A DNA stretch of 29,734 nucleotides from the NCBI GenBank assembly GCA_017964325.1, contig JAGCSE010000074.1, positions 1-29,734 of the forward strand, read 5' to 3'. Under the pieces are notes generated by a model that had not been told where the DNA came from, made no database searches, and saw only the letters and a list, made by a program, of their open reading frames with translations. Source of the stretch: Victivallales bacterium. Its GTDB lineage: Bacteria > Verrucomicrobiota > Lentisphaeria > Oligosphaerales > Oligosphaeraceae. Position 1 is the stretch's first letter; every line of letters starts with the position of its first letter. The position numbers were made by a program, and so were the translations under genes. Of this stretch, positions 7,549 to 15,538 are shown piece after piece.

Positions 7549-9036
7549 ATGACGGAAAGACCCTCTGATTATAATATTCAGCCTGATGATGCGATCCGTA
7601 CTGAACCGCATACGGATGATACTCGCACGCAACCGCATACTGACTCATACACTGTTCATGTAGGCGATTTGCTGGTTGGAAAACGCTATAAAGTGTTGGA
7701 AATCCGTAGTGGCGGGATGGGGGTAGTTTATAAATGCGAGGATTTGGAGACACATCTCACGGTCGCGCTGAAAACGGTGCAGACGGAAGAGGGGATGACG
7801 GAGTCTGATGTTGAAGGCATGAAACGGAGTTTCGTGCATGTCCACAGGCTGAGACATCAACATATTATTCGCGTGAATCATATTGAAAGGGATGATGTGC
7901 GAGAAAAGTGGTTTGTTTCAATGGATTGGGTTGATGGAGAGGATTTGGAAACACGTCTCAAAAAACAGCCGCGAGGATGTCTTTCGAAGGATGAGACTGT
8001 GCGGATTTTGGAACAAGTCGCCTCGGCTTTGGATTACGCACACGATGAAGGAATCATTCATCGCGATGTGAAATGCGCGAATGTCATGATGGAGAAGGAC
8101 GGCAATGCGCTGCTCATTGATTTCGGTATCGCGGGGCGTACACCGAAGCCTGATGCAACAAGCGTGACACAAGAGATTTCCGGAGTAACGGTAACTGTAA
8201 ATCCGTTCACGGGAACGCTTGGTTACCAACCGCCTGAACAGTGGTTTGGCGAGAAGACGTCCGCTGCATCGGATCAGTATTCGCTGGCTGTGACGGCGTA
8301 TCACTGTCTGTCAGGCCATCTTCCGTTCGAGCATCCCAATAGGTCTGAACTACGGGAGATGGTGATATACGACGAACCGCCGCGCATTCGCTCCATTTCC
8401 AATGCTGCGAACGCCGTTTTGAAGAAGGCACTCGCCAAAGAAGCGAAAGACCGTTATGGGAGCTGTTTGGAGTTCATCCGCGAATTGGCTAGTGGGTTGG
8501 CGGCAATTGAGGTGCCACTGCAACCATCTGTTGTTGCAGCACCATCTGAAGCAAGAAAGAAACAAAAGATTCTTTTCTGTCTTGTCATGGGACTTATCAT
8601 TGTTCTTGTATTATATGGCGGCAAATACTGGTATGACTACTACAAGATAAAAAAAGAAGTAATCATCAAGAACAAGGCCGATGCTGCTTTGATTGAAGAA
8701 CAGGACAAGAAATTCGTCCTTGAAAAAGTAGCCGAACCCTTGAAAGATGCAAAAGACAAAGTTGTCGAAGACGTCAAAAAGGATGCCCAGAACGTCAAGG
8801 ATCAGGTCGTCGAAGCAATTAAGGAAGCCGAGAAGAAGGCTGAAGCTGCGGCGGCTCCGGTAACGTCTCCCGTCCCCGCCCGCCTGCCGTCCGTTCCTGC
8901 TCCCGCCCCCGCTCGCCTGCCGTCCGTTCCTGCTCCCGCCCCCGCTCGCCTGCCGTCCGTTCCTGCTCCTGCTCCGTCCTCTATGTTAATTCCAGATAGT
9001 TACCAACTGAAAGCTCCAATTCCATTGAATTACTAA
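7549..9036 (+). CDS. Transmembrane Hanks-type Ser/Thr protein kinase with Pro-rich extracytoplasmic tail
   Basis: 495 residues. The first 35 contain two repeated T-E/Q-P-H-T-D motifs. The kinase domain spans about 46-315: glycine loop IRSGGMGVVYK with Arg53 in place of the first Gly, Lys75 in VALKTV, catalytic loop HRDVKCAN (Asp173, Asn178), DFG at 191-193, and the GT-x-x-Y-x-x-PE activation segment at 222-230. A Lys/Arg-rich stretch precedes one membrane helix at about 341-357. Outside lies a charged coiled coil (about 365-432) and a tail with three ARLPSVPAPAP units. It has no FGE-like domain, unlike the two kinases further right. An RBS (AAGGTGA) lies ahead of the ATG, and it probably shares a transcript with the ABC ATPase 15 bases upstream. 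Targets are unknown. Confidence 0.9.
   Translation: MTERPSDYNIQPDDAIRTEPHTDDTRTQPHTDSYTVHVGDLLVGKRYKVLEIRSGGMGVVYKCEDLETHLTVALKTVQTEEGMTESDVEGMKRSFVHVHRLRHQHIIRVNHIERDDVREKWFVSMDWVDGEDLETRLKKQPRGCLSKDETVRILEQVASALDYAHDEGIIHRDVKCANVMMEKDGNALLIDFGIAGRTPKPDATSVTQEISGVTVTVNPFTGTLGYQPPEQWFGEKTSAASDQYSLAVTAYHCLSGHLPFEHPNRSELREMVIYDEPPRIRSISNAANAVLKKALAKEAKDRYGSCLEFIRELASGLAAIEVPLQPSVVAAPSEARKKQKILFCLVMGLIIVLVLYGGKYWYDYYKIKKEVIIKNKADAALIEEQDKKFVLEKVAEPLKDAKDKVVEDVKKDAQNVKDQVVEAIKEAEKKAEAAAAPVTSPVPARLPSVPAPAPARLPSVPAPAPARLPSVPAPAPSSMLIPDSYQLKAPIPLNY
8878..8974 (+). repeat. 33-base tandem repeat coding ARLPSVPAPAP
   Basis: About three nearly identical 33-base copies lie in frame in the kinase tail. 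The encoded Pro/Ala repeats would form an extended spacer outside the membrane. Confidence 0.85.
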
Positions 9037-9493
9037 TTCAAGATAACTATCTTAGGTTAAATCGGACGTTAATCTTCAGGATAACCTACACGGCAACAGG
9101 TAAGAGCGATATTGCGACAAAAGGGTGGAAAATTATATCCTTTAGTTTCCATCAGAAAATCAGCGGCATATTGTGCTCCATTTTACAATGTGCGTGCGCC
9201 CTTCCTCTCCAGCCATTTTTAGACAATGCGCTATTCCCTATAAATGCAGGTGAATTTGTCCTTATAAGCTATGTCCTTACGGACACAATTCACGTGGGCC
9301 ATCCAGGATGCGGAGAGCTGAACGGAAAGGCGAAAGAATCCACTGCCGCACGGGCTGCGTTGCAGTCTTTCTTTTCCATCAATTATCCTCTTTGTAGCTA
9401 AAATTTGATGGAACAGTAGCTAATCGCCAGAAAAAATATATGCTTAATTATTGAGCTAAAATCTGAAAATGGGAAAAAGCAATCTCTGGGCGG
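9037..9493. other. 457-base intergenic region with a possible decayed reading frame
   Basis: A plus-strand frame is open from about 9036 to 9401 (about 120 codons) but has no ATG; the only start in its second half is a TTG at 9171 without an RBS. The translation is not recognisable. A 9-base inverted repeat lies at 9374-9382 / 9405-9413 with a 22-base loop and no T-tract. I see no tRNA or clear terminator. It could hold a gene remnant or nothing. Confidence 0.35.
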
Positions 9494-10975
9494 TTATGGA
9501 AGCATAAGTGCATCGATGTAATTGTCCTCAAACGACGGGATGTCGTTGAGGGGGATTTCACGGGGAAGGTCGCTGAGGCGGATGAATTCATCCATCATGG
9601 ATGGTGCGGCGGCGAGGCGGGCGGCTCCCGCAAGAGACGTGTTGCCAACGATATCGAACGGGACATCGGGCAGCATTCCAATGGCGACGGCGCTGCGGAG
9701 ATTCATGTATTTTGCAAAACCTCCTGCAAGACGCAGTCGTTTCAAGTCGCTGAAAGCCATGTTCTGCGATTCAAGAAGGGATTGGATGCCAGCGAATACG
9801 GCGGCCTTCGCCTTGAGAAGCTGTTCTAGATCACGTTCTGAAAGCGTGACGTTGGGAGCGATTTCGGCGGCCTTGCATCCATCGATGTCACGGATGCGGT
9901 CGGCGATGGCATCCGTCTCCAGTCGTCCGAAAGATGAGAGCCATCCCTCCTGGTTGCCGACGGCGAGAAAGTCGAGCATTGCGGAGCCGCAAAGTCCGTT
10001 GGGAGACTGATTTGCAATGGTTGTGAAACGCCATTCGGGCATGATGTGGTCAATGGCTCCAGGCACTGCGCGGCGGCCACAGGCGATGCCCGCGCCTTCG
10101 AAGGCGGGGCCAGCCGCCGCCGCCGTGCAGACGTATTCGCCCGACGGCGTGCAAAGGATGATTTCGCAGTTCGTGCCGATATCGACAAGTGCCTCGCCTG
10201 GCTGGAGTTGTGTCTCGTGAAGCCCCGCCGTCAAATCGCCGCCGACGTATGCGCTGATGGACGGCATGGCATGGACAGGCGTGTCGGGAGGGAGGGCGGA
10301 AATGCCTAATTGCGAAGAAGTTCTGATTGGAAATTGGCGGAGTGGCGGCGTAAACGGCGAGACTCCGATGGATGTGCATTCCACTCCCCAGAGGAGGCAT
10401 GTCATGGTCGTGTTTCCCGCAAGTCCGAGATTTTTGATTTCGTCGTTGTCAAGCCATTGCGAGAGAAGGGAGTCGATGGTCTGTACGGCGGCTTTCTGCA
10501 ATTGCGCAAGTCCTTCTGGCGTGCCTGAATGGGTGATTCGGGAGATAACGTTATCGCCGTATTGGCCTTGCAGGTTGAAGGTGGAGGCTGTGCGGGTGAC
10601 AATGCCATGTTCGATGCGGGCGGCGACAACGGTCGTCGTGCCCATATCGACGGCGATGACGGGGCTTTCGTTGTCGGGCAGCGGAATAGATTTCCATTCG
10701 TTGGCGATATTGCCCGACTGGTCGAGCATGGCGGAATCTGGAATGTCGATGAGTCCCGTATCGCTCAACAACGTCGTCTGGCAGGCATTGGCCTGCAACG
10801 GAATGCCTGGGCGGACATCAACCGTCTTTCCTGCGACGTTGAAGATGCCTTGCAGGAGGGTGACACGGCAGGCTGAGCAGATGCCACGGCCACCGCAACG
10901 GAGATTCCAGCAGGCATGGTCGTCAGGAGAAGTGGCGGTCAATGGTTGGTCGGTCTTGAAGATTTGCTTGCGCAT
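9494..10975 (-). CDS. [2Fe-2S] and ASKHA-domain protein of the RACo type (DUF4445)
   Basis: 493 residues from the ATG at 10975. A TTG at 11020 would add 15 residues ahead of the ferredoxin domain. Residues 1-85 are a plant-type [2Fe-2S] domain with Cys27-x5-Cys33-x2-Cys36-x28-Cys65. From about 105 onward lies an actin-like ATPase fold: phosphate loop DMGTTTVVAAR, LVDIGTNCEIILC and the adenosine-motif-like LRLAGGFAKYMNL. The family includes the reductive activators of corrinoid proteins, which use ATP to return Co(II) cobalamin to Co(I) in methyl-transfer systems. No corrinoid protein or methyltransferase lies in the window, so the partner is not identified. It is somewhat shorter than typical RACo (about 600-650). 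It starts 41 bases after ruvC in the same direction. Confidence 0.8.
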   Translation of the reverse strand: MRKQIFKTDQPLTATSPDDHACWNLRCGGRGICSACRVTLLQGIFNVAGKTVDVRPGIPLQANACQTTLLSDTGLIDIPDSAMLDQSGNIANEWKSIPLPDNESPVIAVDMGTTTVVAARIEHGIVTRTASTFNLQGQYGDNVISRITHSGTPEGLAQLQKAAVQTIDSLLSQWLDNDEIKNLGLAGNTTMTCLLWGVECTSIGVSPFTPPLRQFPIRTSSQLGISALPPDTPVHAMPSISAYVGGDLTAGLHETQLQPGEALVDIGTNCEIILCTPSGEYVCTAAAAGPAFEGAGIACGRRAVPGAIDHIMPEWRFTTIANQSPNGLCGSAMLDFLAVGNQEGWLSSFGRLETDAIADRIRDIDGCKAAEIAPNVTLSERDLEQLLKAKAAVFAGIQSLLESQNMAFSDLKRLRLAGGFAKYMNLRSAVAIGMLPDVPFDIVGNTSLAGAARLAAAPSMMDEFIRLSDLPREIPLNDIPSFEDNYIDALMLP

Positions 10976-11016
10976 GATATAAGATTTTGGAAATAAGGTG
11001 ATTACAGAAAAAGTTG

Positions 11017-11634
11017 TCAAATCGGATCAGGGATGCCGATGCCTTGGGCGATGGAAAGGAGTTGGGCATGGGTCAATGCCATGGCGAGGGCGTCCGTGGA
11101 GTCGAGCGCCATCTTGTCCGTCTGGATGTTAAGCATCTGCGAGACGAGCAGGGCGACTTGCTGTTTGGAGGCGTTGCCGAAGCCGCAGATCATCTGCTTG
11201 ATTTTGCGTGGCGCGTATTCGTGGACGGGAATGTTCTTTTCCGCAAGCGTTGCAATGACGACTCCACGTGCGGCTCCAAGCACGACGGCGGTGCGGACAT
11301 TGCGGCAGAAGAAGCCGCCTTCCATGGCGGCGATGTCGGGCTTGTACAGTTCGATGAGTTCGCGGACGCCGCCCGCCAGTCGCCTAAGGCATTCTGATAC
11401 AGGGGCTTTTATATCTGTTTTGATGACTCCGCAATCGACTGCGGTCTGCTTGTTGTGGCTGCGTGCATCGATGACCCCCCAACCTGTGCAACGGAGAGCG
11501 ACGTCAAGTCCGATGATGCGAAGCTGTGGCACTTCGATTTTTTCGGGAGCGGGCACGACGGATTCGGCCGTCGTTGTGAGCGTCCTTTTCCTTGCAAGTA
11601 TTTTTTCCAGTTGGGCCAGATTCTTTACGCGCAT
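11017..11634 (-). CDS. ruvC: Holliday junction resolvase RuvC with N-terminal extension
   Basis: 205 residues. The first ~35 residues are a basic extension absent from typical RuvC (about 160-175). The core shows IIGLDVALRCTGWGVID with catalytic Asp44, AAMEGGFFCRNVRTAVVLGAARG with Glu105, YAPRKIKQMICGFGNASKQQV and DSTDALAMALTHA with Asp178 and Asp181, so all four acidic residues are present. The usual DPG after the first Asp is DVA here. RuvC cuts four-way junctions with RuvAB; ruvA and ruvB are not adjacent. It follows a heptamer array and the NFACT-R gene, and the ASKHA gene follows after 41 bases. An alternative start inside the extension is possible. The family call is firm. Confidence 0.88.
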   Translation of the reverse strand: MRVKNLAQLEKILARKRTLTTTAESVVPAPEKIEVPQLRIIGLDVALRCTGWGVIDARSHNKQTAVDCGVIKTDIKAPVSECLRRLAGGVRELIELYKPDIAAMEGGFFCRNVRTAVVLGAARGVVIATLAEKNIPVHEYAPRKIKQMICGFGNASKQQVALLVSQMLNIQTDKMALDSTDALAMALTHAQLLSIAQGIGIPDPI

Positions 11635-11641
11635 CTTTTCA

Positions 11642-11711
11642 ATTCACAATTCACAATTCACAATTCATAAATTACTAACCACTAGCCACTAGCCACTAAT
11701 CACTATTCAAT
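11642..11711. repeat. Tandem heptamer array overlapping the NFACT-R stop codon
   Basis: Ten consecutive 7-base units in one register: ATTCACA three times, ATTCATA, AATTACT, AACCACT, AGCCACT twice, AATCACT and ATTCAAT. The minus-strand stop of the NFACT-R gene (11696-11698) lies in the array, so its last codons are repeat-derived. Read on the minus strand, the array places TAG, TAA or TGA in successive frames. Confidence 0.9.
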
Positions 11712-12118
11712 GTGATTCTGGCATCCACAGGTTCGCAGGGAATGGACGGTTTGACTTTCAAGTTGGTTTCCTGGCGGATTTCGACAAGTCCCGCGTGGGC
11801 GCCTTTCGGCTTGCTGACGAATTTCGCCTTCGTGCAGGAGACGGACACGTTGCCAGCATTTCGCGCCTTGCTATGATAGGCGGCGACGGCGGCGGCCTTT
11901 TCGCGGAGCGGCCGTGTCGGTTCGCTGGCATAGTCCGAGACGGCTTTCAAGATGACATGGCTGCCTGGCATTCCACAGATGTGGAACCAAAAGTCTTCTG
12001 GAGCGGCGACACGGAGGGAGAGCAAGTCGTTGTCTTCGGCGGTTTTGCCCGCCCAGGCTTCCCAACCGTCGCCGAGGTCGTATTTCCAAAAAGAAACTGT
12101 GGGCGGGACGTATTTCAT
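11696..12118 (-). CDS. Stand-alone NFACT-R (DUF814) domain protein
   Basis: 140 residues. The sequence WAGKTAEDNDLLSLRVAAPEDFWFH followed by GMPGSHVILK matches the NFACT-R core, where the family consensus is a G-x-N-x-x-(Q/E)-N-D start, a D-x-W-x-H motif and PGSHV. KAAAVAAYHSKARNAGNVSVSCTKAKFVSKPKGA is the second conserved half. NFACT-R forms the RNA-binding part of RqcH/Rqc2, which adds tails to stalled nascent chains on the 50S subunit, but here the NFACT-N, HhH and coiled-coil parts are missing, as in the known single-domain members. Its start lies 4 bases after the DUF4159 gene stop, so the two are probably coupled. The C-terminal residues come from the heptamer array. The function of single-domain members is less clear. 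Confidence 0.8.
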   Translation of the reverse strand: MKYVPPTVSFWKYDLGDGWEAWAGKTAEDNDLLSLRVAAPEDFWFHICGMPGSHVILKAVSDYASEPTRPLREKAAAVAAYHSKARNAGNVSVSCTKAKFVSKPKGAHAGLVEIRQETNLKVKPSIPCEPVDARITLNSD

Positions 12119-12122
12119 GGCA

Positions 12123-13655
12123 TCATTGCAAGAGACTGGCGCTCAGGATGTTGATGCCGAGCGCGAGGGCATCTTTCGAGTGGATGCCGCCGCAGTACGG
12201 GCATTGCGCAAGCTCCCATCCGCAGGCGAGACCATGCGGAGAGAAGATGACACCGAGATGGCCGTCGATGGAAAGACCGTACAGTTCCGGCTGGATTCGC
12301 GTTTTGGCCTGTAGCTTCTCGGCAAGCGCGGGCAATGGCTGGACATCTTTTATGTTGTTGGGATAGAAGAAGATGGGATGATTGACGGGGAGGCGTTCGA
12401 GTTTGGCTCCGTCCAATGCGTGGGCGATTTCACGACGGAACGCCTTTGTGAACGTGTCACGGCCGCAGCAGCTTTCCGCGAAGACGACTCCGCCTTGTCG
12501 GATGTATTTTGCGAGGGCGGCGCATTCCGCATCCGTCAGCTGAAAGTCCTGATGGCCCGTCATATAGACGAACGGGAGGTCGAAAAGGTGGGCGGAAGTC
12601 AAAGCGACTTCCTCGCGTTCGAAGAGCACGGGGACTTTCGTCTGTTCGTGGAAATTGCTCAACAGCATGGAGAGACCTGCTTCGCGGCATTTCCAAAGGC
12701 CCGAATACTTGACCTGCGCAATGCGGAATTTGTCGTTGGCGGATTTGTCGGCATCCGCGAATTCGAGTGCCTGCGAGAGGGGCAGGGCGGAGGAACGTTC
12801 GGATGAGATATAGGCTAAGAGATTGGCGCCGAGCTGCTTGGAGGTTTGGATGTCGTAACCGAGACAGTGATGGCGAGTTGTGTCGGGCTGATCATCCCAA
12901 CCGCAGGAAACGTCCCAACGGAAGACGAATACGGCGGTGCGGCAGCCGACATCGACGCCGATGATGTCCGCACGCCCGTCCTTGGCTCCGGCCTTGAGTG
13001 CGTAAGGACGGTATTTGATGGACCTTATGTCGAAATATGATTTGAATAGCGGATGGTCGTTGGAGAGTCGATAAGGGGGGCGTTCGGGTATGAGATCGCG
13101 GATTTCGCGGAGTGCGGCTTCGGCGAAGGCGCGGCGGCCGCAGCAGGATTCAAGAATGATCGTTCCGCCGTTGAAAAGATATTGGCGGAGATTCTGCTTC
13201 TGCTGGGGAGTGAATGCGAAAGCTTCGTGGCCTGTGCGGTAGAGGATGGGGACGGTCTTCGGATCAGAAGGAATCTGATTGTCCGGCAGAACCATGTCCG
13301 AGAAATTGACGTTTAGGTTTTTTGCCATCCATTTGAGGAGGTTCTGTGCATCCGTGGGATTGGTCGCCCAGTCGTTTCTGTCTTGCGTGCTGACCTTTGC
13401 GATGAGGACGGGGGGGCGTGGAGGCGATTTCTTCTCCGTTCTGCGGAGGGGGACGACTGGCAGCGGGAGCGGTGGAAGTCCTTCCGCCGAGGAATGTTGC
13501 GCAGGCGGCGCAGGCGGCGGGGCGGCAACGCATGTGTAGGATTTTTCTTCTTTGGAGACGTCGCTGTCGAGTCCTAGATCGCCAAGCAGCGGGTCAGCAG
13601 CGTGTGCGATGACGGCGATGAACAAAATGGCGCAGATAAAGAATTTGTATTTCAT
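12123..13655 (-). CDS. Secreted protein with two DUF4159 domains
   Basis: 510 residues from the ATG at 13655; an adjacent ATG at 13658 is also possible, but AGGAG lies 7 bases before the former. The signal peptide is MKYKFFICAILFIAVIAHA, cleaved after AHA. A Pro-rich linker (about 40-75) follows. The first DUF4159 unit (about 75-290) and the second (about 300-505) share the sequence order Y-x-TGH-x-x-F, GG-x-(I/V)-x-x-ESCCGR-x-x-F, HP(L/I)F and a CGW(D/E) segment. DUF4159 has a class I glutamine-amidotransferase-like fold but no proven reaction. Similar genes are commonly found beside MoxR genes in PVC bacteria; here a MoxR gene lies divergently about 930 bases away. The close NFACT-R gene starts 4 bases after its stop. 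Confidence 0.85.
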   Translation of the reverse strand: MKYKFFICAILFIAVIAHAADPLLGDLGLDSDVSKEEKSYTCVAAPPPAPPAQHSSAEGLPPLPLPVVPLRRTEKKSPPRPPVLIAKVSTQDRNDWATNPTDAQNLLKWMAKNLNVNFSDMVLPDNQIPSDPKTVPILYRTGHEAFAFTPQQKQNLRQYLFNGGTIILESCCGRRAFAEAALREIRDLIPERPPYRLSNDHPLFKSYFDIRSIKYRPYALKAGAKDGRADIIGVDVGCRTAVFVFRWDVSCGWDDQPDTTRHHCLGYDIQTSKQLGANLLAYISSERSSALPLSQALEFADADKSANDKFRIAQVKYSGLWKCREAGLSMLLSNFHEQTKVPVLFEREEVALTSAHLFDLPFVYMTGHQDFQLTDAECAALAKYIRQGGVVFAESCCGRDTFTKAFRREIAHALDGAKLERLPVNHPIFFYPNNIKDVQPLPALAEKLQAKTRIQPELYGLSIDGHLGVIFSPHGLACGWELAQCPYCGGIHSKDALALGINILSASLLQ

Positions 13656-13719
13656 CATGCTTCTCCTGCGTTTAGTGTATTTGAAAATCCTTTTATACAA
13701 TTATAAATGAAAAATCGGT

Positions 13720-13735
13720 AAAATCAATTGATTTT
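13720..13735. promoter_or_regulatory. 16-base perfect palindrome between divergent genes
   Basis: AAAATCAATTGATTTT lies between the DUF4159 gene and the membrane protein gene. A perfect dyad in a divergent promoter region could be an operator, but its A/T content makes chance occurrence possible. Confidence 0.35.
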
Positions 13736-13853
13736 CTTTTACAAAAAGCATAAAAAATGATTAAGAAAAATGGCAAGTGGCAAAAAAGGCATCATTTTAT
13801 CAAAATGGCGGAGTAGGGCGGTGTAATGATTAAACGTGTATTTAGGAATTAAT

Positions 13854-14561
13854 ATGGCAGAAGAAGAAACGAAGAATGAAAAGCCGCAGGCAGAAGAAAC
13901 GGCGGTGGAAAAGCACGAGGCGGAGCCTTCTGAAGAACGCAAGGCGGAGTCTGCGAATCTCCAAGCGGACGAGCCAAATGAGAAGGAGGCGAGCGGTTGG
14001 CGGTATGCGGGCATCTGGCTTGCGATTTGCGTTGGCACGGCGTTGGCGCTGTTGTTTCTCGGCGATGGGAAGCGGTTGCTGACCCCCGTGATGCCAATTG
14101 CGTTGACGCTTGGCGGAATATCTTGCATTGGAATGAGTTCCATTTGCGTGTGGGGATTGTTGTTCACGATTCCGATGTATTGTGTCTGTTCCCATTGGCT
14201 GAAAGGCGGCGTGTGGTGGCGGTTGCTTCCTGTCATCGCCTTTTTGCAAGGGATGCTGGCAAGCCTGAATCTTGCGTTCATGGGGGATGGCGCGGACTCA
14301 TCGCTCTTGAAATCTGGGGCGAAGGAACTTACAGAGGCCGAGATGTCTCGTTTGGCGGAAGTCGCCTCCGCACGATGGGCGACAGGCGGCTTGGCCGCCG
14401 TCGCTTGTCTCTGCCTGCTCGTGATTCACATCTGCATCTGCGGTCCGAAGAAGAGCTGGAACGCCATCCGTGACCAATGGAATCTCATGCGAAAATGGTT
14501 GAAGGAAATGCGGGAAAAGAGCAAGGCGGAGGAAGAAGCAAAAAAGCAGAAAGCCAAATGA
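13854..14561 (+). CDS. Membrane protein of unknown function
   Basis: 235 residues from the ATG at 13854, with AGGA 7 bases upstream (13843-13846). The first 47 residues are strongly acidic and Glu/Lys-rich and would be cytoplasmic or disordered. Four hydrophobic segments lie at about 51-70, 77-92, 96-112 and 121-143, and a further one at 176-197. The tail (about 200-235) is a Lys/Glu-rich coiled coil. I recognise no family. It lies 26 bases before the MoxR gene in the same direction and diverges from the DUF4159 gene. It therefore sits where MoxR clusters usually carry DUF58 or von Willebrand A proteins, but it has no such domain. Its stop codon is the first unit of a TGAGTAA heptamer array. 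Confidence 0.75.
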   Translation: MAEEETKNEKPQAEETAVEKHEAEPSEERKAESANLQADEPNEKEASGWRYAGIWLAICVGTALALLFLGDGKRLLTPVMPIALTLGGISCIGMSSICVWGLLFTIPMYCVCSHWLKGGVWWRLLPVIAFLQGMLASLNLAFMGDGADSSLLKSGAKELTEAEMSRLAEVASARWATGGLAAVACLCLLVIHICICGPKKSWNAIRDQWNLMRKWLKEMREKSKAEEEAKKQKAK

Positions 14562-14579
14562 GTAATGAGTAATGAATAA
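14559..14579 (+). repeat. Heptamer array containing a stop codon
   Basis: Three units, TGAGTAA, TGAGTAA and TGAATAA, start with the TGA stop of the membrane protein. Together they give stops in all three frames and reach to within 9 bases of the MoxR start. Confidence 0.85.
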
Positions 14580-14587
14580 TAGAAAGG

Positions 14588-15538
14588 ATGTTTGAGAATC
14601 TACAACAATTGAAAGGAGAGCTTGGCAAGGTGCTGGTCGGGCAGTCAGTGATGATTGACGGATTGCTTTGCGGTTTGATGACAGGCGGCCATGTCCTTCT
14701 GGAAGGATTGCCTGGACTTGGCAAGACGTTGGCGGTCAAAACGTTGGCGCAGGCAGTCGGCGGAAGTTTCTCACGCATTCAGTTCACGCCAGATTTGCTG
14801 CCAGGCGATATCACAGGCGTACAGACATATCGTCCAGAAACGAATCAATACGAAATACGATTGGGGCCGTTGAATGTAAATCTTGTCTTGGCGGATGAAA
14901 TAAACCGCGCTCCTGCAAAAGTGCAGAGCGCATTGCTGGAGGCCATGCAGGAACGGCAGGTCAGTATCGGTGGCAGGACGATGTCGTTGCCTGATCCGTT
15001 TTTGGTTGTGGCGACACAGAATCCAATCGAGCAGAGCGGGACGTATCCACTGCCGGAGGCGCAAAAAGACCGCTTTCTGCTATGTGTGAGACTCGCGTAT
15101 CCGGAGTTAGGTGAAGAAATCGCCATTTTGGATCGCATGGGAGAATCTGAGCCGAAATTGCATATATCTAAAGTCGCAAGTCTCGATGATTTAAGGCGAT
15201 GGCGAAAGGATTTGGACAGCATTCACGTGGATGCGAGAATCAAAAAATACATTGTGGAAGTCGTGTATTCGACGCGCCCCATGAGTCCATACGGGACGAT
15301 GGTTGCCTGTGGCAAGATTGATGTAGGTGCGTCGCCGCGGGCGAGCCTTGGATTGCTTGCCTGTTCGAAAGCGAAGGCCGTGCTGTCAGGCCGCGATTAC
15401 GTTCTGCCGGAGGACGTGCAACAGTGCGCCGTCGCTGTTTTGGCTCATCGTATCGTGCCGAGTTTCGAAGCGGAGGCCCGGAAGATGAGTGTGGAAGATT
15501 TGATTGAAGCGGTTGTGCAGAATGTCGAAACACCGTAA
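14588..15538 (+). CDS. MoxR-family AAA+ ATPase
   Basis: 316 residues, the usual MoxR size. The N-terminus VLVGQSVMIDGLLCGLMTGGHVLLEGLPGLGKT contains Walker A (GLPGLGKT at about 41-48). The signature GDITGVQTY (PGDITG), Walker B LVLADEINRAPAK and the sensor 1 sequence VVATQNPIEQSGTYPLPEAQKDRFL are all present. YVLPEDVQQCAVAVLAHRIV is the typical lid segment. MoxR ATPases act as chaperones or remodellers with vWA-domain partners; here no DUF58 or vWA gene follows, only the membrane protein upstream and a divergent DUF4159 gene. The ATG at 14588 is immediately preceded by AGAAAGG, which is too close to be an ordinary RBS, so the start is somewhat uncertain. Downstream are 409 bases of repeats. 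Confidence 0.9.
   Translation: MFENLQQLKGELGKVLVGQSVMIDGLLCGLMTGGHVLLEGLPGLGKTLAVKTLAQAVGGSFSRIQFTPDLLPGDITGVQTYRPETNQYEIRLGPLNVNLVLADEINRAPAKVQSALLEAMQERQVSIGGRTMSLPDPFLVVATQNPIEQSGTYPLPEAQKDRFLLCVRLAYPELGEEIAILDRMGESEPKLHISKVASLDDLRRWRKDLDSIHVDARIKKYIVEVVYSTRPMSPYGTMVACGKIDVGASPRASLGLLACSKAKAVLSGRDYVLPEDVQQCAVAVLAHRIVPSFEAEARKMSVEDLIEAVVQNVETP

Noticed and set aside
7518..9322. 17-base identity GGATGCGGAGAGCTGAA at 7518-7534 and 9306-9322
   Set aside because: Could be chance or a small duplication; the flanks do not match, so no element can be defined.
9171..9401. 76-codon frame starting with TTG
   Set aside because: Rare start, no RBS and no recognisable family; kept only as a possible remnant.
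11017..11020. TTG at 11020 as the start of the ASKHA gene (ATGA-like overlap with ruvC)
   Set aside because: The ATG at 10975 sits at the normal beginning of the ferredoxin domain; the extra 15 residues have no counterpart I recognise.
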